A DNA stretch of 64,000 bases, taken from Acidiphilium sp. 37-60-79. GTDB lineage: Bacteria > Pseudomonadota > Alphaproteobacteria > Acetobacterales > Acetobacteraceae. Both the position numbers and the translations under genes were made by a program. Below are positions 8,043-16,916 of the stretch, piece by piece. Below the pieces are notes generated by a model. That model made no database searches and was not told where the DNA came from. It saw only the letters and a program-made list of their open reading frames with translations. The number at the start of each line of letters is the position of its first letter. The first letter of the stretch is position 1. The stretch covers positions 1 to 64,000 of the forward strand of contig NCBV01000004.1 of the NCBI GenBank assembly GCA_002279355.1, in the 5' to 3' direction.

Positions 8043-9077
8043 ATGACAACCACAATGCATTCAGCAATGGTCGAAGCGTTTGGCAAGCCTCTGGTTTTGC
8101 GCGAATGGTCGATTCCTACGCCCGGGCCAGGACAAATCGTGGTGAAAACCGAGGCGTGTGGGGTGTGCCACACTGATTTGCACGCGGCCAATGGCGATTG
8201 GCCGCTAAAGCCAAAACTGCCCTTCATCCCTGGTCATGAGGGGATTGGTATTGTTTCTGCTGTCGGTCCAGGCGTAACAATTGTCAAAGAAGGTGATCGT
8301 GTTGGCGTGCCGTGGCTCTATTCTGCCTGTGGTCACTGCGAATACTGCCTGAAGGCATGGGAGCCGGTTTGTGCGCAAGCCGAATTCGGCGGCTACACAA
8401 GAAATGGTGGTTTTGCCGAATATATACTGGCTGATCCCGATTATGTGGCGCATATCCCGAAAGATCTTGATGCACGGGCCGCGGCACCCATGATCTGTGC
8501 CGGTATCACAACTTATAAGGGTCTGAAGGAAACCGGCGCCCGTCCGGGCGAATGGGTCGCCATTTCCGGTGCTGGTGGACTTGGGCATTTAGCCATCCAA
8601 TATGCCAAAGTGATGGGACTTATGGTCTGCGCCATCGATATTGATGATGGAAAATTGGCTCACGCCACCAAGCTCGGTGCCGATTTTGTGGTCAACGCGA
8701 AATCGGGAAACCCTGCAGAAGCCGTGAAAAAATTCACGAATGGCGGTGCCCATGGCGTGCTGATCACTGCGCCATCCTTGATCGCGTTCAAACAAGGTGT
8801 CGCGATGACGCGCAAGCACGGCATATGCGTGTTGGTCGGTTTGCCGCCGGGTGAATTTCCGGTGCCGTTGTTCGATGTGGTCGCGAATTGCATTACCATT
8901 CGCGGCTCTTTTGTGGGCACGCGCGCGGACATGGCGGAGGCGCTGGGATTTGCGGCGGACGGGCGCGTTAAAGCGGATATCGAGTTGCAACCGCTCTCGG
9001 CGGTTAACCACGTGCTTGAGCGATTGGCCCATGGCGATGTTCCGGCGCGGGTGGTGATCGATTTCGCCGCGACTTAA
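8043..9077 (+). CDS. adhP: Zinc-dependent alcohol dehydrogenase AdhP-like
   Basis: A 344-residue alcohol dehydrogenase of the AdhP/bacterial ethanol dehydrogenase group. Catalytic zinc ligands C42 (CGVCHTD) and H65-E66 (GHEGIG) are present, as are four structural cysteines C96, C99, C102 and C110 (CGHCEYCLKAWEPVC). The Rossmann motif reads SGAGGLGHLA. It probably interconverts ethanol or other primary alcohols and aldehydes with NAD. Start ATG 8043 has AGGAG eight bases upstream. It closes the operon from 2580, and a hairpin-forming repeat follows at 9106-9131. Why the operon holds two different zinc alcohol dehydrogenases is unknown. Confidence 0.92.
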   Translation: MTTTMHSAMVEAFGKPLVLREWSIPTPGPGQIVVKTEACGVCHTDLHAANGDWPLKPKLPFIPGHEGIGIVSAVGPGVTIVKEGDRVGVPWLYSACGHCEYCLKAWEPVCAQAEFGGYTRNGGFAEYILADPDYVAHIPKDLDARAAAPMICAGITTYKGLKETGARPGEWVAISGAGGLGHLAIQYAKVMGLMVCAIDIDDGKLAHATKLGADFVVNAKSGNPAEAVKKFTNGGAHGVLITAPSLIAFKQGVAMTRKHGICVLVGLPPGEFPVPLFDVVANCITIRGSFVGTRADMAEALGFAADGRVKADIELQPLSAVNHVLERLAHGDVPARVVIDFAAT

Positions 9078-9105
9078 GTGCAGCCATGGTGAGCGGTTAT
9101 TCATC

Positions 9106-9131
9106 TTTCGATCAATTTTCTGTGATCGAAA
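9106..9131. terminator. Inverted repeat after adhP, possible terminator
   Basis: TTTCGATCA (9106-9114) and TGATCGAAA (9123-9131) are perfect 9-bp inverted arms around an 8-nt loop, 28 nt after the adhP stop. The stem is AT-rich and lacks a following T-run, so it may be an operator or processing hairpin instead. The rest of the 288-bp gap before the protease gene shows nothing else I can support. Confidence 0.35.
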
Positions 9132-9365
9132 ATGCGACTATATGGAATATTGCGCAGATACTCGCCGCGGCAAAATTAGTTGCAGAGTTCTGATCAGATC
9201 GTAGCAATTTTTCACGGACGTTGCCGCCGCAGGGCTGGATAGCGCATCTTGATCTCACCGATCAATCCGGTCATGTCTAATCGGTCGGAGTTGCCGACAA
9301 GAACAATTTCGACATGAGGCGTCGTCGCGATCGGCGCTTCTTGGCGGCAAAACCGGGGCTTTACG

Positions 9366-12300
9366 ATGAAAGTAAAATTTTTCGTCCGCGCGATTGGTGC
9401 TGCTCTCTCGATTCTGTGGTTTTCGCAATTTGCTGCTGCCGATGGTGCGCCCGGGCCCGTTCAGGCCCTCCTCCGCTATCCCAGCATTCATGGCAACATG
9501 ATTGTGTTCGAGGCGGCAGGCGCCGTTTGGAAAGTCCCCGCGCAAGGAGGCGTGGCGACGCGCCTCACGTCCGATACCGGCTACGAATCTCATCCGATCA
9601 TTTCGCCGGACGGCAAATGGGTGGCGTTCACCGGATGGTATAACGGCAATACCGACGTTTTCATTGTCTCGATTGATGGCGGTCCGGTCAAGCAATTAAC
9701 CTGGCGATCGGTCAACGCGCCGGTCAAGGGTAAAATCGTCACGGTGCCGGATAACGTTGTTGTCGGCTGGACCCCTGACAGCAAAAATGTCGTGTTTTTG
9801 TCCCGCCGCGCAAGTTTTAACCCGCAAATCGAACGCGCATTCGAAGTGCCGATCACCGGTGGTTTGGCAACGAGCGTGCCCATGCCGTGGACGGGCCCGT
9901 TATCATTCAATCAGACCGGCACGACCATTGCCTATAACAAGATGTCGCGAATGATGCGGGCCTTTCACCGCAAGCATTATTTCGGCGGACAAGCCGACAA
10001 TATTTACACCTATACGCTTGCGACGGGTGCGAGCACCCAAGTGACCCATTGGAAGGGCGAAGACGCTTTTCCGATGTGGGTGGGTGATAAGCTTTATTTT
10101 GCCTCAGATCGTGGCAAGAGCGGTGTGCTTAATCTCTGGGTGAAAAACCTTAAAACTGGCGCGACGCGTCAGATTTCACATTTTCCGACTTATGATGTCG
10201 ATTGGCCGAACGCTGGCAATTCGGGCATTGCCCTATCGGATGGTGGCAAGCTCTATCTCTATTCATTCGCTACGCATAAATTGCAACCCGTGCCGGTTAC
10301 GGTGCCGTTGAGTGGTAAACACACGCTGCCGTTTGAATATTCAGCGGCAAAAATGATCCGGGCCGCAGGAATTTCGCCGAATGGCAAGGTCGCGGTGTTT
10401 AGTGCGCGCGGCGCATTATTCACAGTTCCACTCGATTACGGCCACACGACTGATTTGAGCACGCATGCGGCGAGCAATGATAAGGACCCCGAATGGTCCC
10501 CCCATGGCCATTGGATCGCCTATATCCGCGATCACGGCGTGGATAGCCAAATCATGATCCGCGCGGCGGACGGCGATGGTGCGCCGCGCAGCCTGACCAA
10601 GATCGGCAACGTGACTGTGACAGGGCCGTTAGTGTGGAGCCCGAATGGGCATTGGCTGGCTTATTCGGACTCGCACCAGCAATTATGGTTGGTGAATATC
10701 AAAACTGGCGCCGCGAAAAAAATGGCGTCCGATCCGCAAATGATTGTTGGTGCGTTCCAGGATGTCGCGTTTTCGCCTGACAGCCATTGGCTCGCTTATT
10801 CCAAACATTTGCCCAATCAGCTCCGTGCGCTGTTCATCGATAACGTCCAGACCGGCGCGGTGCATCAAGTGAGCCGTGGTAATTTCAGCGACAAAGAGCC
10901 GGTATTTTCCCATAACGGCAAATATTTGTTCTTCGTATCAGCACGCCTGGTGAATCCGGTGTTATCGAGCTATGATTTTGGTGCGTCGGGCGTGGTGCCG
11001 GATGGGCTCTATGCCACCACATTGCAGGCCGACACGCCCTCGCTGATTGGACCGCGCACCCAGCGCGCGGTGCCTAAACCTCACAAGGCGAAGAAAGGCA
11101 ACGATAAGAAAGGTAACGATAAGAAATCAACTAAGGCTAAGAAGCCCGTGGTGAAAATTGATTTCACCGGCCTGATTAATCGCGCAGTCCAGCTTCCGGT
11201 GCCGGCGGCTAACATCAACGAGATCGCTGAGTTCAAGAAAATTATCTACTACGCGACCGCCCCTGTGCCGGTGCTCGGTGGCGGTATTCCCGGCCAGATG
11301 CCACAACTACGCGCCTATGATTTGAAAAAGCGCAAGTCGATTACGCTGGCAAAAGGGATTGGTGATAATTTCGCTCTATCCTCGGATGGCTCAACATTGT
11401 TATATGAGCTGAAGGGCAAATGGGTTGTCTTGCCCGCTTCGTTTAAGCCGCATCCGAAGTCAAAGCCGCTCGATACGGCGCATATGCAAATGCAGGTCGA
11501 CCCACGGGCGGAATGGGACGAAATCTACAACGAAGCTTGGCGCAATGTGCGTGACTATTTTGTTAATCCCGACTTGATTAAGCGCAAATGGACAAATATC
11601 GGCGACAATTATCGTGCCCTGCTGCCGATGGTGCAGGACCGCGAGGATTTAAACTATATCATGGGCAACATGATCGGTTCGCTCGGTGAGAGTCACATGT
11701 ATATATTCGGTGGCGATGTGGGATGGAAATCCCCACCGCAACCGACAGCCAGCCTTGGTGCTGAGTTCAGCCTGGATCGTGCGGCGGGCATTTACCAAAT
11801 TAAGCGCATCTTTCATGGTGACAACACGGTGCCCGGCTATTACGCGCCGCTCGCGCAGCCTGGCCTCAAGGTCAAGGCCGGCGATTATATCCTCTCCATC
11901 AATGGCCGGACGCTGCACGCCCCCAACAGCCCTTACGCTCTGCTGCAAGGCACTCTAGGCCAAACGATCCGTTTGACCCTCTCGAAAACACCAACCGGCA
12001 AACCTTGGACAATTTTGGTCAAGCCGGTCGTTAGTAGTTCCAAATTGCATTTGCTACACTGGATTAACAATAATCGGCGCGAGGTGAGCCAATTATCCGG
12101 TGGCAAAATTGGCTATATTTATCTCGATGACATGGAGGCGACGGGTTTGCATGAATTCGTCCGTCAATATTACAGTCAGGTCAATAAACCTGGTCTGATT
12201 ATCGACGATCGTTGGAATCTTGGCGGTTTCATCGATACGATTTTGTTCAACCAACTCACGCAAAAAATGGCTGCGGCTTGGGTTAATCGTCACGGCTTTT

Positions 12301-12758
12301 ATAATCAGAGCCCGAGCAATGCCTATATCGGTCATATGGCCGCTCTGATTAATCGTGGCTCGGCGTCGGATGGCGATATTTTCGCCTATCGGTTCCAGCA
12401 ATATCACCTTGGTCCAACCATCGGGTCACGCACTTGGGGTGGTGTGCGGGGATATGATAACCAGTTCACCCTTCTCGATGGCGGGCAGCAAGTTGTTTCC
12501 GAAATCGCCATGTATGGGAAGGATTCGAAGTGGGCGGTGGAAAATATCGGCGTGTTGCCGTCAATGCCGGTAACGGTCGATCCGGGTTTGCTCGCACGAC
12601 ATAACAAGGACACCCAAATTCAAGCAGCGGTTACTGTGTTGATGAAGCAGATCGCTGCGAAAAAAGTGGCCCTGCCCCCGCCGCCGCCCTGGCACCCGGC
12701 ATTTCCGCAACAGCCAGACTATCCGCCCTGCCCAGTTGGCAAAGGGACATGCCAATAG
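9366..12758 (+). CDS. Tricorn-protease homologue, S41 family, secreted
   Basis: A 1130-residue protein beginning with a signal peptide (MKVKFFVRAIGAALSILWF, cleavage near AAADG), so it should act in the periplasm or outside. Residues about 40-560 form TolB/PD40-type beta-propeller repeats (SPDGKWVAFTG, SPNGHWLAYSD, SPDSHWLAYSK). A Lys-rich linker lies near 572-595, followed by the Tricorn core, a PDZ domain (about 815-905) and an S41 peptidase domain. The nucleophile is probably S1001 in the motif GSASDGD, as in Tricorn, which has Ser in an ASDGD context. The C-terminus is Pro-rich. It probably degrades peptides; the substrate is unknown. It stands alone with gaps on both sides. Confidence 0.9.
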   Translation: MKVKFFVRAIGAALSILWFSQFAAADGAPGPVQALLRYPSIHGNMIVFEAAGAVWKVPAQGGVATRLTSDTGYESHPIISPDGKWVAFTGWYNGNTDVFIVSIDGGPVKQLTWRSVNAPVKGKIVTVPDNVVVGWTPDSKNVVFLSRRASFNPQIERAFEVPITGGLATSVPMPWTGPLSFNQTGTTIAYNKMSRMMRAFHRKHYFGGQADNIYTYTLATGASTQVTHWKGEDAFPMWVGDKLYFASDRGKSGVLNLWVKNLKTGATRQISHFPTYDVDWPNAGNSGIALSDGGKLYLYSFATHKLQPVPVTVPLSGKHTLPFEYSAAKMIRAAGISPNGKVAVFSARGALFTVPLDYGHTTDLSTHAASNDKDPEWSPHGHWIAYIRDHGVDSQIMIRAADGDGAPRSLTKIGNVTVTGPLVWSPNGHWLAYSDSHQQLWLVNIKTGAAKKMASDPQMIVGAFQDVAFSPDSHWLAYSKHLPNQLRALFIDNVQTGAVHQVSRGNFSDKEPVFSHNGKYLFFVSARLVNPVLSSYDFGASGVVPDGLYATTLQADTPSLIGPRTQRAVPKPHKAKKGNDKKGNDKKSTKAKKPVVKIDFTGLINRAVQLPVPAANINEIAEFKKIIYYATAPVPVLGGGIPGQMPQLRAYDLKKRKSITLAKGIGDNFALSSDGSTLLYELKGKWVVLPASFKPHPKSKPLDTAHMQMQVDPRAEWDEIYNEAWRNVRDYFVNPDLIKRKWTNIGDNYRALLPMVQDREDLNYIMGNMIGSLGESHMYIFGGDVGWKSPPQPTASLGAEFSLDRAAGIYQIKRIFHGDNTVPGYYAPLAQPGLKVKAGDYILSINGRTLHAPNSPYALLQGTLGQTIRLTLSKTPTGKPWTILVKPVVSSSKLHLLHWINNNRREVSQLSGGKIGYIYLDDMEATGLHEFVRQYYSQVNKPGLIIDDRWNLGGFIDTILFNQLTQKMAAAWVNRHGFYNQSPSNAYIGHMAALINRGSASDGDIFAYRFQQYHLGPTIGSRTWGGVRGYDNQFTLLDGGQQVVSEIAMYGKDSKWAVENIGVLPSMPVTVDPGLLARHNKDTQIQAAVTVLMKQIAAKKVALPPPPPWHPAFPQQPDYPPCPVGKGTCQ

Positions 12759-12772
12759 GATTGCTCCCTGCA

Positions 12773-12806
12773 AGACGAGGTAGCCGCAATGATCGCTGCC
12801 TCGTCT
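12773..12806. terminator. GC-containing hairpin after the Tricorn-like gene
   Basis: AGACGAGGTAGC and GCTGCCTCGTCT can pair over 12 bp with one G-U wobble and a 10-nt loop, starting 14 nt after the protease stop codon. The position and stem strength suit a transcription terminator, but there is no clear T-run after it. A second, weaker inverted repeat (TCGCGTCAA at 12829-12837 and TTGACGCGA at 12862-12870) follows. Confidence 0.45.
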
Positions 12807-12936
12807 CACGACGTTAGTGAGCCATCCCTCGCGTCAAACCTATGGCAGCGAAATCGTTGGGTTGACGCGATGGATGGTCTGCAATTTCCAAAGCTTTATC
12901 GATACGGTGACGCGAGGACTAACCTGCTTGGTTTAC

Positions 12937-13305
12937 TTAGACGATGCCCTTGGCCCCTGCCGTCGCCCGATACTGGATGCCATACCAGACGGCGCGCATA
13001 ACGCGGATCGACAGCCGCCTTACCATGCTGTAGCGCGCCAGCAACGGCCCAATCGAGGGGCCGCGCGGTGGAGGCCCGAGATCCGCCGTTAGTGAGCCTC
13101 GAACATGGCGATCAGATCGTGCGCCGCCGACACGGCTGCTGGGTGACCGATTGCCGCGATGGTCGTTAGAAAGAACTCCGTCCAAGCCTCCAACGTCCCA
13201 GCTTGGCGGACCTCCTGGAGCAGCCGACTATCCTCGCCGTGCCGGGATATCAGAACAGGCTACGACAGAGGACTGGCTCGCGTATCTGGCCCCGCCTCAC
13301 ACGGG
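12937..13305 (-). pseudogene. Remnant of a Fic-domain protein C-terminus
   Basis: The 600-bp gap 12759-13361 has no intact gene. On the minus strand one frame reads RHGEDSRLLQEVRQ, GTLEAWTEFFL and HDLIAMFEAH before a stop. This matches the end of the Fic domain in Fic-family proteins, where 'LLQ.VR..G.WEAW..FFL' is typical. A neighbouring frame continues with LSIRVMRAVWYGIQYRATAG and GIV, resembling the C-terminal HTH part of the same proteins. In-frame stops and at least one frameshift separate the pieces, so this is a decayed gene. Function is lost; Fic proteins normally AMPylate targets or serve as toxins. Assignment is from motif memory only. Confidence 0.45.
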
Positions 13306-13361
13306 ATCAGCATGATGAGACGTAGGCCCACGCCACCATTTGCCAGCAGCATCTTGGGCCG

Positions 13362-14102
13362 CTAACTGGTAGGCTCGACCACGAAGGCCACGCGGGTTGA
13401 CGGATAGACCGCAAAGCATAGTTCGAGCGGCGTGCCATCCGCAGTCACATTGACGTTTTCCGATTGCAATAAAGGAGACTCTGGCTCTGACGCCAATAAT
13501 GTCACTTCGCGCGATGTTGGCATGCGGCACGATATTCTTGACCTGAGCCTCACGTAATCTGCAATGCCTATTCGCGCCAAAGCTTCAGTGATTGTGGTGC
13601 AATTCAACAGCGCGGCCTCCAACCCCGGTAGCCGATCAACCGGAAAAATATGGCGCGATAAGGCAATCCGCCTCGAGTCCGCCGTGCCAAGCCGCTCAAG
13701 TTCGAGGATTCGCTCGCCGGGGAGGAGCGTAAAGATGTCACGTGCGATATCGGCCTCGGGGAGACCAGCGTGGTCGAGCACACGTAATCCGAGCTTTTCG
13801 CCGGCGGGTTCGAGGTTATGGCGTCGAACCCATTCTGAAAATCGCGGTCGCAAGCTGATTTGGTAATCCATCAGCGGTTCGGCGACGAAAGACCCTTTGC
13901 CGTGCTCAACATAAATAAGCCGGGTGCGCGATAATTCCTCTAAGGCCCGACGTATCGTATGGCGATTGACGCCAAACTGCGCTGCAAGTTCAACCTCCGA
14001 GGGGAGGCGGCCACCGGGCGGTATGCCAGCTTCTTCGATCTCGGAGCGCAATCGTGCGGCGATCTGCATCCATATCGCGACCCCTTTGCCGCGTTCGATC
14101 AT
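13362..14102 (-). CDS. phnF: PhnF, GntR-family repressor of phosphonate genes
   Basis: A 246-residue GntR/HutC-type regulator. The N-terminal winged HTH reads PPGGRLPSEVELAAQFGVNRHTIRRALEELS in overlapping parts, and the C-terminal half is a UTRA ligand-binding domain (LERLGTADSRRIALSRHIFP). The opening IERGKGVAIWMQIAARLRSEI is typical of PhnF. Start ATG 14102 is chosen because it overlaps the stop of the phnN remnant as ATGA; a GTG at 14129 would add nine residues. It is the last gene of the C-P lyase operon and probably represses it until phosphonate or phosphate stress releases it. Candidate operators lie at 19872-19889, 22004-22019 and 27080-27091. Confidence 0.92.
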   Translation of the reverse strand: MIERGKGVAIWMQIAARLRSEIEEAGIPPGGRLPSEVELAAQFGVNRHTIRRALEELSRTRLIYVEHGKGSFVAEPLMDYQISLRPRFSEWVRRHNLEPAGEKLGLRVLDHAGLPEADIARDIFTLLPGERILELERLGTADSRRIALSRHIFPVDRLPGLEAALLNCTTITEALARIGIADYVRLRSRISCRMPTSREVTLLASEPESPLLQSENVNVTADGTPLELCFAVYPSTRVAFVVEPTS

Positions 14103-14356
14103 GCAATGAGCCATTGGATGAGTAGCCACGCCGCACCCACACTATGAGCATTCTTGATAATGACCGCCTCGGCGGTGATCACGGCGCCGGAGCGCTGAAT
14201 GCGGGTGACGAGGTTTGCACCGATTTCCGGGCCACGCTGCGCCATCCGTGCGGCGCGACTGTCGATATTGGCGTCAATGGCGATTAACATTGTGCGATAA
14301 TACGCAGCGCCGCTGGGATCACGCTGCGCGAGACATTCGTGACGATGCTCTTGGGG
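14099..14356 (-). pseudogene. phnN: phnN remnant (ribose 1,5-bisphosphokinase), truncated and frameshifted
   Basis: Immediately after phnM, one frame reads NVSRSVIPAALRIIAQ and then stops. A second frame starting near 14290 continues MLIAIDANIDSRAARMAQRG, then LVTRIQRSGA and so on to a stop at 14099. Together they match the C-terminal third of PhnN (VNVSR... then ...A...RAARMAQRG...TRIQRS). The N-terminal P-loop kinase half is missing and a frameshift lies near 14290-14297, so the gene is inactive. PhnN makes PRPP from ribose 1,5-bisphosphate. Its stop still overlaps the phnF start as ATGA, preserving the old operon structure. Confidence 0.75.
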
Positions 14357-15436
14357 TTACGCAACACGCTCACCCGCGCGCCAGACGGCGCGAATGATTG
14401 GCAAATCGCCGTGCAGGCGGATACGCACAAGATCGGCTCGCAACCCAACCGCGATTCGGCCTCGATCGGTCAGGCCGACCATGGCCGCCGGTTGCCCGCT
14501 CACGCGCTGTATCGCCGTCGGCAAGGTCAGCACGCCATGCGCAACGCAGCCAAAAGCCGCTTCGACCATTGAAGCGGGCACATAATCGGACGCCAGCGCA
14601 TCAACCAGCCCAGCGCGAACCAGGTCCAGCGCCGCGACATTGCCCGAATGTGAGCCGCCGCGGACGATATTCGGGGCACCCGCGATAATGGCCATGCCCA
14701 ACGGGCGCGCAGCCTGCGCGGCTTCTAACGTCACCGGAAACTCGGCAATGGCGTCATGCGAGGCAACCGGCACCGCCCGCGCCCGCGCCAGCTCTAACAC
14801 CAATGCGCGGTTGGGTTTGGCGAAGCGTTCCTGTTCTTCAACGTTTCGGGCAATCATCGCATCAATCGCCGGTGGCGAATGTCCTTCTTGACGTCGCATA
14901 CGACGATATTTTTCGATATCGGCGTATTGGCCGACCCCGGGACTGTGATCCATCACGCTCACCAGCTTGACACGCGGATCATCAATTGCGCTGTCTAACA
15001 ATTCGGGCAAATCGCTGACCGGCAACTCACAGCGCAGATGTACATGATGGTCTGATTTCAATAAGTCGGCGCTCACCAGCGCCCGTAAATCACGCATGCC
15101 GTTGCGAAACGTTTCATTGCGTGTCTGTTCAAAGCCAATATCCCCAACGCAGAGCGCATCAAGCACGGTGGTTACACCGGCCGCCACACATTGTGCATCA
15201 TGGGCCAGCAGCGCCGAGCGCGACGGCCACCGCGCATTGCTGCGTGGCAATACTTGGCGCTCCAAATTATCGGTATGCAGATCGACAATGCCGGGTGCGA
15301 GATAATCCCCTTCGCAATCGATTCCCGTTCGCGAATTGCTCTCATCAATGCGGGTGATAATCCCCGCCTCAAGCGCAAGGCAGCCGGTCATCACCCGATC
15401 ATCAAGAATCAGCCGGGCGTTTTTGAGGATCGTCAT
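14357..15436 (-). CDS. phnM: PhnM, alpha-D-ribose 1-methylphosphonate 5-triphosphate diphosphatase
   Basis: A 359-residue amidohydrolase-superfamily enzyme that removes pyrophosphate from ribose 1-phosphonate 5-triphosphate in the C-P lyase pathway. Metal-binding motifs are visible: GIVDLHTDNLE, KSDHHVHLRCE and VMDHSPG, with VASHDAIAEF and ALASDYVPASM later. These are diagnostic for PhnM. ATG overlaps the phnL stop by 4 nt. The C-terminus runs straight into the broken phnN, so loss of phnN by deletion may have occurred just downstream of this stop codon without harming phnM. Confidence 0.95.
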   Translation of the reverse strand: MTILKNARLILDDRVMTGCLALEAGIITRIDESNSRTGIDCEGDYLAPGIVDLHTDNLERQVLPRSNARWPSRSALLAHDAQCVAAGVTTVLDALCVGDIGFEQTRNETFRNGMRDLRALVSADLLKSDHHVHLRCELPVSDLPELLDSAIDDPRVKLVSVMDHSPGVGQYADIEKYRRMRRQEGHSPPAIDAMIARNVEEQERFAKPNRALVLELARARAVPVASHDAIAEFPVTLEAAQAARPLGMAIIAGAPNIVRGGSHSGNVAALDLVRAGLVDALASDYVPASMVEAAFGCVAHGVLTLPTAIQRVSGQPAAMVGLTDRGRIAVGLRADLVRIRLHGDLPIIRAVWRAGERVA

Positions 15437-16152
15437 ACGGACTCCAAAGACGTTGACGGATTAGTCAAAGGCGTAAGCGTCATGGTGCGATCAGCGATAC
15501 GCTCGCGGCTGCTGATATCGTGCAATATGCCAATCACCGCAGCGCCCGCGTCTTTGACCTCGTTGATCAACCGAACCACCTCGTCGCGGTTGGCCGCATC
15601 AAGCGAGGCGGTCGGCTCATCCAGCAATAATACCGGCCATGGCGCAACAAACGTTCGGGCAAGATTAACCCGCTGTTGCTCGCCGCCCGAAAATGTTGCC
15701 GGTGGCAACGAATGTAACCTCGGCCCGATGCCAAGCCGCTCTAACATCGCCGCCGCCTGCCGCCGTGCTTGCGCCAGATCGACACCACGACGCAACAAGG
15801 TCTCGGCAACAATATCGAGCGAGGGCACTCGCGGGATTGCCCGCAAAAACTGCGAAACATACCCAAGACTATAATGGCGAACAGCGATGATTTGTTCGGT
15901 GGTCGCTTGCGTCAAATCAACCATCGTCTCGTTGTGGCGGATCAAGATGCGCCCGTCATCAGCCCGATAATTGCCATAAAGCATGCGCAGTAATGTCGAT
16001 TTTCCAGCGCCCGACCGGCCAGCTAGCACAACGCATTCACCCGCCATCACCGTCAAGCCAACATCGCGCAGCACATCGAGCCGCACACCGCCTTGCAGAT
16101 GCAGCACAAAGCTCTTCGCCAACCCATCGGCCGCGACCATCACGCGCATCAT
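15433..16152 (-). CDS. phnL: PhnL, C-P lyase ABC-type subunit
   Basis: A 239-residue ABC-type ATPase of the C-P lyase complex. Walker A is AGRSGAGKST, the signature is FSGGEQQRVNLA, and Walker B is VLLLDEPTASLD. The insert between them (HYSLGYVSQFLRAIPRVPSL) is typical of PhnL rather than of importer ATPases. It assists PhnGHI in forming the nucleoside phosphonate intermediate or remodelling the complex. Two ATGs in tandem start the protein; the first overlaps the phnK stop. phnM starts within its final codons. Confidence 0.95.
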   Translation of the reverse strand: MMRVMVAADGLAKSFVLHLQGGVRLDVLRDVGLTVMAGECVVLAGRSGAGKSTLLRMLYGNYRADDGRILIRHNETMVDLTQATTEQIIAVRHYSLGYVSQFLRAIPRVPSLDIVAETLLRRGVDLAQARRQAAAMLERLGIGPRLHSLPPATFSGGEQQRVNLARTFVAPWPVLLLDEPTASLDAANRDEVVRLINEVKDAGAAVIGILHDISSRERIADRTMTLTPLTNPSTSLESV

Positions 16153-16916
16153 ACCGGCAGCACCGATGCGACCAGCAATTGGGTATAAGGATGCTGCGGA
16201 TCATCAAGCACCTGATCAGTCAGCCCATGCTCAACGATGCAGCCCCGCCGCATCACAATCAGCCGATCCGCGAGAAGCCGAGCGACACCGATATCATGCG
16301 TCACGATCACGACGGCAAGGCCGAGACGGCGCACCAACGAACGGATCAGATCGAGAATCCGCGCTTGCACCGAAACATCAAGCCCACCTGTGGGTTCATC
16401 CATGAACACCAATTCAGGGTCAGTGACCAACGTCGCCGCAATTTGCAGCCTTTGCAGCATGCCGCCGGAGAAGGTGCGCGGCCAATCATCCAGCCGGTCC
16501 ACATCGATTTCGACCGCCTCAAGCCAGCGAGCCGCCATGGCGCGAATATCGTCATAATTGCGCGCACCCGAGGCCATCAGCCGGGCGCCGATATTGCCAC
16601 CGGCGGAGATATCAAGGCGCAGCGCGGCGCGTGGGTCTTGCGCCACATAACCCCAGCGCGCCCGTTGCAGCGTGCGCACTGCCCGCTCACCGCGCACCCT
16701 CAGGCTCGTCGCCGCATGCCCATCATAATAGAGAATGTCGCCCGATTGCGGCGTTAGTCGGCCAGAAAGCATATTTAGCAAAGTGGTTTTCCCCGAACCA
16801 CTTTCCCCAACAATAGCCAAAATTTCATGCCGACGCAGCGTTAGCGAAACATCATCAAGCGCCAAGGTCCGTCCGAACCGGTGGGAGATGTGGCGCGCCT
16901 CGAGTAACACGCTCAT
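16149..16916 (-). CDS. phnK: PhnK, C-P lyase ABC-type subunit
   Basis: A 255-residue ABC ATPase resembling oligopeptide-transporter ATPases but encoded inside the C-P lyase operon. Walker A is at residues 37-45 (GESGSGKTT), signature FSGGMLQRLQIA, Walker B LVFMDEPTGGLD. The segment ARWGYVAQDPRAALRLDISAG is characteristic of PhnK. In E. coli it docks on the PhnGHIJ core. Start ATG 16916 overlaps the phnJ stop as ATGA; an in-frame upstream extension overlapping phnJ is not supported. Confidence 0.95.
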   Translation of the reverse strand: MSVLLEARHISHRFGRTLALDDVSLTLRRHEILAIVGESGSGKTTLLNMLSGRLTPQSGDILYYDGHAATSLRVRGERAVRTLQRARWGYVAQDPRAALRLDISAGGNIGARLMASGARNYDDIRAMAARWLEAVEIDVDRLDDWPRTFSGGMLQRLQIAATLVTDPELVFMDEPTGGLDVSVQARILDLIRSLVRRLGLAVVIVTHDIGVARLLADRLIVMRRGCIVEHGLTDQVLDDPQHPYTQLLVASVLPV

